A stretch of 64,000 bases of DNA from Effrenium voratum (taxonomy: Eukaryota > Sar > Dinophyceae > Suessiales > Symbiodiniaceae). The position numbers and the translations under genes were made by a program. The notes under the pieces were generated by a model, which worked only from the letters and a program-made list of their open reading frames with translations, was not told the DNA's origin and made no database searches. Positions 55,404-63,626 of the stretch are shown piece by piece. The stretch is taken from assembly GCA_963377175.1 (NCBI GenBank), contig CAUJNA010001502.1, forward strand, positions 247,501 through 311,500, given 5' to 3'. Each line of letters begins with the position of its first letter. The stretch's first letter is position 1.

Positions 55404-58400
55404 TCAACCACATAAACTCCAGTGTTGATCACCTTCCACATGAAGTCCGCCTTCATTGGTTTCGTGAAACAGTCCGCAACCATTGTAGCAGTTGCAATCC
55501 AGCGAATCCGATCTCCTCCTTCTGGAAATGATACTGCTGTTTCCGTCTTCATTCCACAATGATTGTCTGATGGCTGCTATCTCGATAGATAGTCTCTTGT
55601 CTGCTATCTTCGGTGGAACCTCTGTCTTCAAATGGGACACAAGTGATCTGCAATCACTCAAGTATGTGTGCGGGACGTACTTCTTGATAGTCTCGTACCA
55701 ACCAGTCAAATTCTGCAACCGTCCCTGTGTCTCACATATCACTGCTCGTAGCTTGTCTCCGCTCTCGATCCCATTCTGCAATGCATACGTCTCTGCCTGC
55801 ATAGTTGCACGACAGACTCGCTTTATCGTGCTCGATGCAAATCCCAAAGGCACTACATCAAACGCTTCGCAATTCTGATCCCTTGCCTGTTCACTGGATA
55901 CCAAGAAATGGAAACGCCCCTGTTGTGACTTATGGTTCTCCTCATTTGCAAATGACGCATCCGTGACTGTCAGAATACCGACATTTTGCCAGTCAAGTCT
56001 TCCCGCATGGACATACAGACTCGACCCAATGCCTTCCAACGCCAGCTCGACGGTCTTGTTGGCCTCCTTCAAGGTAGCCACAGTGGCTGCCTTGGTCAAA
56101 GACTGCAACCTCGACGTCCTGTACAAAAGATCAGGGCGTCCCTGTCTGGCAATCCACGAAAGAGATCCAACCACTGACCTCAACTGCGACAGTTCCAATG
56201 GGTTTACTGCATCGGTCAACTTTCTGCCTACCTCGATCTTGATCATGCTCAGCTTCCTAGTGTTGTCATCGACGTCGATCTTGATCGAGCTATACTTCTC
56301 TTGGCTAATGCGCTTTCCGCAATACCTGAAATTGCCTTCCTCGCTGCTTCCGACAACAAACTTGCTCAACAAGTTCTCGATCGTAACCTTTCCGGTTTCA
56401 GTGTGGGCATACAAGAAATCATCCACGTGAGTGGTCATCACTGCATCTACTCTGCCATCCGCAACATGGTAATAGAACGCAGGAACAATCCTACTCGATG
56501 TCAACCCGCATGCCGCTGCATCCGTACTCACCTGCAACCAGAAACCCCGACCGCTGTCAGTCAAGCCATAGACCGGTTTCCTAACCAGTAGATACGCCGT
56601 TGGGGAAACGTCCGGAAGTCCTCCCCGTGGCTGCCGCATGAGCAACACGCGATCCAGCTCTCGGGCTTGGAAATATGCGCTGGTGATGTCACAGGACTTC
56701 ACTGCCACCTGATGAGCTGCTGCCCAAGCACATACTATGTGGTGAGCCTCGACGTCACCAGTTGGTGCGTCACCTCGAAGTCCTTCACGATCCTCGAAAT
56801 TTCCGCATATCACCAAACGGCTCTTGTACTTGGGTTTATACCCAGGCTGACCTCTCTGGAAATCGTTCTTGTCAACCTCGACCCATCTTGACGGAATGGC
56901 AACATGACCTGCATCCAACAGACCTCTCAGTTCTTCTCCGTCAATGGGAACAGCTGCTCCGAACTTCTGGAATTTCTCCCATTCGGCCGCTCTGGCCTCT
57001 GTCAATGCACTTTGCACCTCCTCACTTGCTTCGTCATATACGAGCAACCTTTCTTGCACCGCATTCTTGTTTCTCTGTGCGTTCTCTGTCTCACTAACCC
57101 TATCTGCGATGAATGCCACGTACTTCTCTCTACTCACATGAACATGGCCAGACGCCACATTGGCAGTCATGTTTGCGTCCTCCGAGCTCGCACTCTGTTG
57201 CCCACTCATCTGCTCAAAGTGGCTCCTGATGGATTCGGGCAAATCATCCAACAACTGTGCGCTCGTGCGTCTGGACTGCGGTTCACTGCCAAGCGTCCCT
57301 CTCTCAGGATCTGGCTCCAAAACAGGAGATGTTCTTTCAACTCGCGGCCTCACGTTTCGGCCTGCGATTTCGGCATCCCGTGTCCTCGCAGCTCTCATAG
57401 GCTCATCCTCACCTTCAAGCAACCCATGTTCCGGGATTCTCGGCAATCCGGATCCCTCAGTCTCTTCCGGTTCCGGGTCACTTGGAACTTCACCTTCGGG
57501 AACTGGGACCAGACTCGCGTCTTCGAACGCCTGCTGCCCGTGTTCTTTGATGATCTCCTCTGGCACAATGTCATGTCCATGAAGAATCAACCTCCCTAGG
57601 GCCTCAGCATCATTGGCCGGTCTCAGATTTCTCCCATCAACAAGTACTGGGATGTTTTCACACAACACCCAAACCTTCTTGTCACCTTCTTTTCCGATCA
57701 CTCTGCTTGCCGGGCTCCATTGGGTCTTCCCCATGAAATCTCTGCGAAAACACACGATGTCCCCGACCTCGTAGTTCTCATAAATCGGCTGCGCGTTCCT
57801 GAGCAACGCCCTTTGCACGCGCTTGCTGCAATCGAGTTCTACGAATGCCTTCTTTGCTTCCATTCTTGCTTTGTGCTGAAGTGCAAAGATGGAATCGGGA
57901 GCAATCCTGTCCCCAATCGCTCCAAGGTCGGTCCAACCTTCTGCATCCATGAAGCTAGGTGCTCCTCTCGGGCATGTACCAAGAACCCATTGTGATGGGC
58001 TGTAGCCGCCCACTCTGTGCATGGAGTTCTTGATCCGGCAACATTGCGTCAGCACTTGGTTCACCTGATCAATGCCGACCGGTTGCGTCTCACTACACAC
58101 TCTCCTATACATTGCCTTGATGATTCCTCCATGGCGTTCCACACGTCCAATGGCTTCAGGCGTTTGCAACGGAGCGTGAAACACTTGGATTCCATTCGCC
58201 GACATGTACTTCGCCAGAACTCCTCGGTTGTGCAATCCTCGGTCCGACACCAGCTCTGACGGATGTCCTGCCCAGGCGAACCAACGTTTATCCAATGCTC
58301 TCAAACATTCTGCACTTGAAGCTTGCCCCTTCCCTTTTCTTAGGGCCTTCACCTGCTGAAAAGTTGTGCCACAACACAACATGTTCTGCACCAAATACTT

Positions 58401-58901
58401 GTCCCCCTTGGCATCCGACACGTCAAACAAGTCTATCCCCAAGGTGTGATTGAATTTGTACCTGTGCGGCAACATGGTCTTGTGTGTGGGTTTCTTCGGC
58501 GCACTGTTCTCGCAATCTGGGCATCTGTGCAGTTTGAGTGCTTCGATGTATACCTTTGCGATCTTCGCGCTTCGCAACAAGCTCTCCAACGTTCGCGGCG
58601 CCGGGTGGCCAAACTGCCCGTGCAAGCGTCGCACTGCCACCCTTACCTTTTGCGGTATCGCCCGCCAGGCTTTCCTCCTTTCTTGCTCCTTGGCTGGCAA
58701 ATCCGGAATGTCAATGCTATCAAGCACTTCCCATTCCGCCATCTCCGCATTTCCTTTCAACACAGGATTGAACACTTCATCCCTCTGTGAATCCGAATCA
58801 GGATCATCCGGCATGTCAAAGGTGACTGCCTCTTCCTGTTCATCTTCTTGCATTTCAACAGGGGAAACCAACCGACAACATGTCCTGTGCCGAAGCCTCA
58901 T
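55404..58901 (-). CDS. pol: Integrase, reverse transcriptase and RNase H (ORF2)
   Basis: 1165 codons. Integrase zinc site H94, H99, C127, C130 (LHGQFGHP ... HRCPDC), core D157 (IDLFD), D220 (LVSDRGLHN) and E255 (GRVERHGG). An SH3-like tail runs from VGDIVCFRRDF. Reverse transcriptase: SRWVEVDKNDF start, D738 in CDITSAYFQA, PVYGLTDSGRGFW, and the active-site pair V826-D827-D828 in THVDDFLYA. RNase H: D981 in VTDASFANEE, then QAETYAL and LSDCRSL. All catalytic residues look intact. It copies and inserts the element; it needs the +1 shift or its own start for expression. Confidence 0.95.
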   Translation of the reverse strand: MRLRHRTCCRLVSPVEMQEDEQEEAVTFDMPDDPDSDSQRDEVFNPVLKGNAEMAEWEVLDSIDIPDLPAKEQERRKAWRAIPQKVRVAVRRLHGQFGHPAPRTLESLLRSAKIAKVYIEALKLHRCPDCENSAPKKPTHKTMLPHRYKFNHTLGIDLFDVSDAKGDKYLVQNMLCCGTTFQQVKALRKGKGQASSAECLRALDKRWFAWAGHPSELVSDRGLHNRGVLAKYMSANGIQVFHAPLQTPEAIGRVERHGGIIKAMYRRVCSETQPVGIDQVNQVLTQCCRIKNSMHRVGGYSPSQWVLGTCPRGAPSFMDAEGWTDLGAIGDRIAPDSIFALQHKARMEAKKAFVELDCSKRVQRALLRNAQPIYENYEVGDIVCFRRDFMGKTQWSPASRVIGKEGDKKVWVLCENIPVLVDGRNLRPANDAEALGRLILHGHDIVPEEIIKEHGQQAFEDASLVPVPEGEVPSDPEPEETEGSGLPRIPEHGLLEGEDEPMRAARTRDAEIAGRNVRPRVERTSPVLEPDPERGTLGSEPQSRRTSAQLLDDLPESIRSHFEQMSGQQSASSEDANMTANVASGHVHVSREKYVAFIADRVSETENAQRNKNAVQERLLVYDEASEEVQSALTEARAAEWEKFQKFGAAVPIDGEELRGLLDAGHVAIPSRWVEVDKNDFQRGQPGYKPKYKSRLVICGNFEDREGLRGDAPTGDVEAHHIVCAWAAAHQVAVKSCDITSAYFQARELDRVLLMRQPRGGLPDVSPTAYLLVRKPVYGLTDSGRGFWLQVSTDAAACGLTSSRIVPAFYYHVADGRVDAVMTTHVDDFLYAHTETGKVTIENLLSKFVVGSSEEGNFRYCGKRISQEKYSSIKIDVDDNTRKLSMIKIEVGRKLTDAVNPLELSQLRSVVGSLSWIARQGRPDLLYRTSRLQSLTKAATVATLKEANKTVELALEGIGSSLYVHAGRLDWQNVGILTVTDASFANEENHKSQQGRFHFLVSSEQARDQNCEAFDVVPLGFASSTIKRVCRATMQAETYALQNGIESGDKLRAVICETQGRLQNLTGWYETIKKYVPHTYLSDCRSLVSHLKTEVPPKIADKRLSIEIAAIRQSLWNEDGNSSIISRRRRSDSLDCNCYNGCGLFHETNEGGLHVEGDQHWSLCG

Positions 58902-58913
58902 GTGCCTTCTCGC
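58855..58913 (-). other. ORF1/ORF2 overlap, +1 frame change
   Basis: ORF1 stays open to 58855 and the ORF2 frame is open from 58913, a 59-nt window. The shift is +1. No classic Ty1 (CUUAGGC) or Ty3 heptamer is present; the zero frame ends GGT TTC CCC TGT TGA. It may be programmed, a new-start ATG at 58901, or a single-base deletion. Confidence 0.7.
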
Positions 58914-61900
58914 TCAGGAAGTCCAGGAACTCCGGAGTCCAAACCTCACCGATTGACCTGGGCACATATGACGGGTAACTCATACTCACCCATGCTTCGA
59001 ATGCTTCTCCCAGCAAAATGTCGTTGGTAACATACCCCACGTCTGAAACACACAAATCCGGATACAGATGAATGGAGTGCTGCGACCACCTGTTTGTCTC
59101 TGCAAGATCCACTTCCAAATATCTTCCTCCTACCAACTCGCAATGCGAAATCACCATGTCCATGATATCCGAGTGATTCAAGGAAGTTGACCAGTCAGAG
59201 TACTCAATGGCCACAACAACCGTGCATGCGCCGCCTTTGTCGAGCTCCTTCTTGATGGCTGCCAGGTCAGCCCTGTGGGCGTCCTTGCCGACCGACACAC
59301 ATTGGATCCCATGAGTACGGCAACATGGACCATCCGATGTAATGAGAACGGTGTGCACCGGGGAAACCAACGGCATGTCCCGTTTACCCAGAACATACTG
59401 CAAATCGGCATCCCTCTCATTCATGGTGCGAAGCCCATTCACGAATTCCCTCTTCTGTCCCTTACTCATGGTTCCTTTGTGGCTTTCACCAATCGCCATC
59501 AAAGCTGTTGCTTCCAACGATGAATCACTTGAAGGAGAAAGCACCGTACATTCCCTCAATGGGGGGCTTTTGCGTGCACCTGTGACTACGCTGGCTGTTC
59601 GCGACTTCCCCTTTGCTCGTTTTTCAACTTCGGCCATCGGTGGTTGCAAGAGCACCACAGCAATGCTATCCTTCGGATAGTCCACCCGCATCTTCGCGGG
59701 AACATCTTGCACCAACAGGCGCCACTCATCGTGGTCGCCATCCTTGGGCCGAGCAAACACCGTCTTCCGCCAGCCTCTCTTGATGAACTCCTGCGGCATC
59801 CTGAATGACTGACCATAGCCACGCACCCGCAGATAATACTTGATATTCATCTCATAGTTCATCTCCTTCACCGGCTTCTCCTTCTTCGACTGATCAATCT
59901 CGTAAGGGCCAATCCATCCTTCGTGATCATGATTGACGTTCTCCACGAATTTCTGCAACCAGTACTTCGGCGTCAACTGAAGCTGCGCCCTCTGATTGTA
60001 TTGCAAGCTCATCTCAAAAGGTCTCGTTGATCGTGCCGAGAAATCTCCAGGTCCACAACGATCAGGGTCAACATCGCCAATGAAGTCCGTGTCACCACGC
60101 GCTGACCCCGCAGAAGCGTCCCGTGTTGTCTCCGGTGAGCTTGCCTTCCTCTTCCGCGATTCGCGGCTGTCGAACTCCCTCCATGGCGCACTGCCCAACT
60201 CCAACGTCCTCGACGATGTGGATCGGCTCGCACGCCTGAGAGGTGTCCTTGACCTGCCCCTCGAGCTCCTGGCCTTGTCGCGCTCCTCCACGAGTCCCTT
60301 CACCATGCCAGCAAGCCGAGACACCTCGGCCTTCAACTGCTCCATCTCCTGGTTCTTCTCCTCAACAGCTGGCACCTTCACCGGGTTCTCCTTCACCACC
60401 GATTGGGGTTTCGCCTTGGACTGAATCTTCATGAGCACAGGCTTCGGCGTCGAAACTCGAGGAGCCGCCGGCTTGGGAGCGCTTCTCTGCTCCTTCGGGA
60501 ACGAACTCTCCACCATCTCAACCAGGTTGTTCGCATTCGCCTCCGTCATGTTGCACATCTCGCAATGACCGCCACAGTCCATTCTTCTCCAGCTGTCACT
60601 GTGATAGTGCACAATGCGCCAGTTGTCCTCAGCCATCCTGCACAGCATTGCTCCAAACAAGGTCGCACCTGAGACACTCCGATGACGCCCGCTCTTGCAT
60701 ACAAATACCACATTGCATGCACCGCCATGTTCCTGATAAAAAGCAAGGGCTCGTCTCAACAGAACACGCATCTCAAGTGTGTAGACCCCCTTGATGATCT
60801 GCAAATGCCTGCCAACGTGTCCTCGATACCGGCCGCAATCAGGGTCATGAATGCCCCTGCAGTCCAGCATCACCGTCGGCAAACTCCTGCGGTTCTCCGG
60901 CAAGATCTCCATCACCACGTCGTGATCTCTCTCCATCTTCATCATCTCGTGGTTGGCAAAATCCCAACGCAGCCCCACAGACAATACCACAGTGCCAGTA
61001 TCGCACACCAACTCCGGCACCCTGTTGTACCTGTACGTCCCCTGCAGGAGCTGCACACAGTCAGGACCATCCTTACCACCAGCCATTGCCGCAGGAGGGA
61101 AAATCACTTCAGCTCTGAGCGCACGAACTGATTTGGGCAGTTTTCTAACTTGCTGATACCTCTGAAATTCCGAAAGGTTAATCATCATCAGCCCTGTTCG
61201 TGAACATCTGTGGATTTTGAGTTCGCCATGTCCCTTGATGCTGACTGTTCCTGCACCCATGTCCTTCACCAAGCCCAGAGTCGCTTGAGCATACAAGGAA
61301 ATCAACAAAGGTGTCTTGCCAGAGTTCAACTCATGTGACTCCAAGGTGCCTGAAATAACTTCATCATTGGTCAAACACATCGCAAACGGCATTCTTCGCA
61401 TGCCCAAGGTCACCGCATTCGAGGCCAAACCAGTAAACTTCTTCGTTTCCCTGTTAATCCATGGCATGCTGATGCCTTGCTTTCTAAGCCTCTTCTCCAT
61501 CTCATCTGCCCAATAAGATGAGTGGACCGTGCTGTTGCAACCCTCATCCAACGCACCCCACACATCCTTTTCGTCTTCTGCATAGATGTCAACAACAGGA
61601 AAGTTCTGAACGGACACTGTGTCAGGTTTCATCTCGTCGTCCATCCCGTGATAAGCGACCGCTTCCCAGGGTGGTGATGCTGGCTCACCCCCTTGCGTCA
61701 CTTCCATTACACAGTCCTGCAGGATGATGTGCAGGTCTGCAGCTGCCAGTTCCTCACCTGCCGTCAGAGATTGGGTCACAACCGCTGAAAACGTACCTAC
61801 AATTTCCTCCACTTGACTTTCTGACAACCTATGTTGGGCATCTGCTGAGGCAAGTCCTTGTATGATGGCTTGCTCAACCTGCTTTGATGTTGCCTTCATT

Positions 61901-63057
61901 TCCTTTCTATCTTCCATGGGCATCTCACTGATGAAGCTAGCACATTGCTTGCACCACACCCGAAACGTCGACCGGGAAGAACCTCTGTGATCAACCAGCT
62001 CATGCGGACAGTTCTCAACAGAATGAGTTGGTATGTCTTCCCGTTTCGTCGTGGTCGCATGGCCACAATTTCTGCAAGTTTTCCGAACCGTATATCCCGT
62101 TGATCCTTGATACGAGAAATACTTGCATTCCACACACTTCTCAAGGGGTGGATCCCTCGACGAAGATGGCTTTTCCATGGGGTTGTACGTACCCGGGGGA
62201 ACAGCTAAAAGCGATCTCTTCGTCAATGTACTTCCCTCAACAACGTAATGCTTCATGACCCAGCTGAGGAAAGATTGTAAAACCTGTGATGGCTTCTTCT
62301 GTGACAATCCCCATGCTACATACTGACGGTTTTGAATGACAATTTGCCGGTATGTCATTCCCTTGTACTTTCCGAGAAGCATCCTCTGCTCACCGCCTTC
62401 CAGGTCCTCATCCATCTCCCCCTCACGAACCACGATTCGAGCTCTGTTGTTTCTCGTGACTGCATCTTGATCCTCGGAAGGGGTATTCATGGGAATGGGC
62501 ACAGGGTCAGACGACCTAGGTGGGCTCCGTGGAACAGGCACAGAATCCGACGCATTCGCCTTTGTGTAACCCTTGCCTGATCTAGACGACCTGGAATTGG
62601 ATACTACCAAAGCCACGCCTTCAGGTGCCTGGCCTGCCTGCAAGCAAATCTCGTGATCACTTGAAGTGTCACTGTCATACGCCACAAATGCTGATCCAGC
62701 AGGCTTGTCACCTTTCCCTTTTGGGCCTGGAAATTTGCAATCAGGGTCACCGGCCCAGTGGCCGTGCCCTCCACACCTGAGGCATTTGCTTCTCTTCTTC
62801 AACTCTTGCAACTTTGATCGGCGCTGTTCCAGTGTCAGATGTGACCGAACCAACTTTCCTTTCCCTTTTCCTTTCGGTCCTTTTCCCCCTTTTCCTTTGG
62901 CCTTACCAAAGGCAGCATTCGCTGCCAGCTGCAGCTGAATGGCTTCTCCGACACTGAGCGGATCACTGCTCTCTGCATCCAACTCTTCCATGGCGTTGAG
63001 AGCAGTGGCCTCGCCTTCATCACCTATCTCTTCAAACTCGCCATAATTGGCATCTCT
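58855..63057 (-). CDS. Gag C-terminus, protease and RapZ-C-like polyprotein (ORF1)
   Basis: Same frame as the gag segment; the first ATG is at 62991 (residue 1, 1378 residues). In order: Gly/Lys repeats; zinc knuckle CLRCGGHGHWAGDPDC (C70, C73, H78, C85); an exonuclease-X-C-terminal-like motif GKYKGMTYRQIV ... YVAWGL (from 207); two Cys/His ribbons around 283-347; a retropepsin-like motif ALDEGCNSTVH with D482-E483-G484 instead of the usual D-T/S-G; the RapZ-C-like domain (about 690-830); a Lys/Glu coiled region; an Arg/Ser-rich region; and an unrecognised C-terminal domain containing RVRGYGQSFRMPQEF. Ends TGA at 58855 while integrase continues one frame further. Structural protein of virus-like particles plus processing enzyme, cytoplasmic. 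Confidence 0.85.
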   Translation of the reverse strand, partial: RDANYGEFEEIGDEGEATALNAMEELDAESSDPLSVGEAIQLQLAANAAFGKAKGKGGKGPKGKGKGKLVRSHLTLEQRRSKLQELKKRSKCLRCGGHGHWAGDPDCKFPGPKGKGDKPAGSAFVAYDSDTSSDHEICLQAGQAPEGVALVVSNSRSSRSGKGYTKANASDSVPVPRSPPRSSDPVPIPMNTPSEDQDAVTRNNRARIVVREGEMDEDLEGGEQRMLLGKYKGMTYRQIVIQNRQYVAWGLSQKKPSQVLQSFLSWVMKHYVVEGSTLTKRSLLAVPPGTYNPMEKPSSSRDPPLEKCVECKYFSYQGSTGYTVRKTCRNCGHATTTKREDIPTHSVENCPHELVDHRGSSRSTFRVWCKQCASFISEMPMEDRKEMKATSKQVEQAIIQGLASADAQHRLSESQVEEIVGTFSAVVTQSLTAGEELAAADLHIILQDCVMEVTQGGEPASPPWEAVAYHGMDDEMKPDTVSVQNFPVVDIYAEDEKDVWGALDEGCNSTVHSSYWADEMEKRLRKQGISMPWINRETKKFTGLASNAVTLGMRRMPFAMCLTNDEVISGTLESHELNSGKTPLLISLYAQATLGLVKDMGAGTVSIKGHGELKIHRCSRTGLMMINLSEFQRYQQVRKLPKSVRALRAEVIFPPAAMAGGKDGPDCVQLLQGTYRYNRVPELVCDTGTVVLSVGLRWDFANHEMMKMERDHDVVMEILPENRRSLPTVMLDCRGIHDPDCGRYRGHVGRHLQIIKGVYTLEMRVLLRRALAFYQEHGGACNVVFVCKSGRHRSVSGATLFGAMLCRMAEDNWRIVHYHSDSWRRMDCGGHCEMCNMTEANANNLVEMVESSFPKEQRSAPKPAAPRVSTPKPVLMKIQSKAKPQSVVKENPVKVPAVEEKNQEMEQLKAEVSRLAGMVKGLVEERDKARSSRGRSRTPLRRASRSTSSRTLELGSAPWREFDSRESRKRKASSPETTRDASAGSARGDTDFIGDVDPDRCGPGDFSARSTRPFEMSLQYNQRAQLQLTPKYWLQKFVENVNHDHEGWIGPYEIDQSKKEKPVKEMNYEMNIKYYLRVRGYGQSFRMPQEFIKRGWRKTVFARPKDGDHDEWRLLVQDVPAKMRVDYPKDSIAVVLLQPPMAEVEKRAKGKSRTASVVTGARKSPPLRECTVLSPSSDSSLEATALMAIGESHKGTMSKGQKREFVNGLRTMNERDADLQYVLGKRDMPLVSPVHTVLITSDGPCCRTHGIQCVSVGKDAHRADLAAIKKELDKGGACTVVVAIEYSDWSTSLNHSDIMDMVISHCELVGGRYLEVDLAETNRWSQHSIHLYPDLCVSDVGYVTNDILLGEAFEAWVSMSYPSYVPRSIGEVWTPEFLDFLSEKAHEASAQDMLSVGFPC
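60501..60894 (-). other. RapZ C-terminal-like domain within ORF1
   Basis: Residues about 700-830 of ORF1. VMLDCRGIHDPDCGRYRGHVG with D710, C711, R712 resembles the D-(C/V)-R-(G/F)-L-x-NP start of the RapZ C-terminal domain, and VVFVCKSGRHRSVSGA (C765, G768, R769-H770-R771-S772) resembles its GCTGGxHRSV loop. A Cys/His group CGGHCEMC follows. In bacteria this domain binds small RNA and glucosamine-6-phosphate. The loop also satisfies the Cys-x5-Arg signature of phosphatases, so a phosphatase-like origin is the alternative. I believe similar segments recur in unnamed dinoflagellate proteins. Confidence 0.65.
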
Positions 63058-63426
63058 TCAGGATCGGTCATTACCTTGCGGCTCACTCAAGGCATCAAGT
63101 CCGAGATCACGGGCCACCAAGAACGCATCGCCCCGGAGTCCTTCTACAATCCGGTGCGTGAGCTCCGACCTCGTGTCCCTAAAAGCCTCCTTGGCCTCAG
63201 CTTCTGCAGAACCTTCTTCTTCTCCTTCTTCTTTCACAGTCCGTTTGGCTGTTTTCTTGGTTCTCAGAGACTCCTCATACATCCTCAGGCGAAGCATGGT
63301 GCGGAATTCCCAATCATGGAAACCAGCGGGGTCTCCACCATAGATGTATGAACCACTCCGAGTTTCAGCAGGGTCTGTTGCACGAGCGCCGTGGTCCGGG
63401 CTGAAACGAAGCCCGGCCACTGACAT
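63058..63426 (-). CDS. Gag N-terminal part, closed by in-frame TGA
   Basis: 122 codons starting about 35 bp after the primer site. Contains GGDPAGFHDWEFRTMLRLRM, a Lys/Glu-rich linker and VEGLRGDAFLVARDLGLDAL, which I recognise as the capsid-like start of dinoflagellate copia polyproteins. The frame is closed by TGA at 63058-63060 and then stays open without another stop for 1401 codons. CGA to TGA at a CpG would explain the stop, so read-through or a point mutation are both possible. Confidence 0.8.
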   Translation of the reverse strand: MSVAGLRFSPDHGARATDPAETRSGSYIYGGDPAGFHDWEFRTMLRLRMYEESLRTKKTAKRTVKEEGEEEGSAEAEAKEAFRDTRSELTHRIVEGLRGDAFLVARDLGLDALSEPQGNDRS

Positions 63427-63460
63427 GACCTACCGCCGTGACTTGCCCGGAGTCGTTCAA

Positions 63461-63477
63461 CCAACGCTCCGCTACCA
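63461..63477 (-). promoter_or_regulatory. Primer-binding site
   Basis: One base inside the 5' LTR, the minus strand reads TGGTAGCGGAGC, complementary to the 3' end (CUCCGCUACCA type) expected of an initiator methionine tRNA, the common primer of copia elements. Confidence 0.75.
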
Positions 63478-63478
63478 A

Positions 63479-63621
63479 TGTGAACGTAGCAAGCAAATCG
63501 GGCTCTTACTTTTTGCTTCGAGCGCTATGACTCAAGGGCCCTCGTACCAGAATGGCCCGGTCATGCACAACATGTTCAACACCCTGGCTTCAATCTATAC
63601 AAATTACAGGGAGAATTCACA
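63479..63621 (-). repeat. 5' LTR
   Basis: 143 bp, TGTG ... CACA. Should contain the element's promoter; no TATA box is evident. Confidence 0.95.
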
Positions 63622-63626
63622 ACACT
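63622..63626. other. Target-site duplication, right (LTR element)
   Basis: ACACT. Confidence 0.9.

Larger units (their letters stand above)
55168..63621 (-). mobile_element. Complete Ty1/copia-type LTR retrotransposon with RapZ-C-like domain
   Basis: 8454 bp with two 143-bp LTRs and a perfect 5-bp duplication ACACT. Read on the minus strand: 5' LTR, primer site, gag, zinc knuckle, protease, RapZ-C-like domain, integrase, reverse transcriptase, RNase H, purine-rich tract, 3' LTR. Integrase before RT defines the copia order. The LTRs differ at two positions, so the insertion is recent. Two reading-frame breaks exist: an in-frame TGA after gag and a +1 shift before integrase. Located upstream of the first coiled-coil exon seen, in an intron or the 5' flank of that gene. 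Confidence 0.95.
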
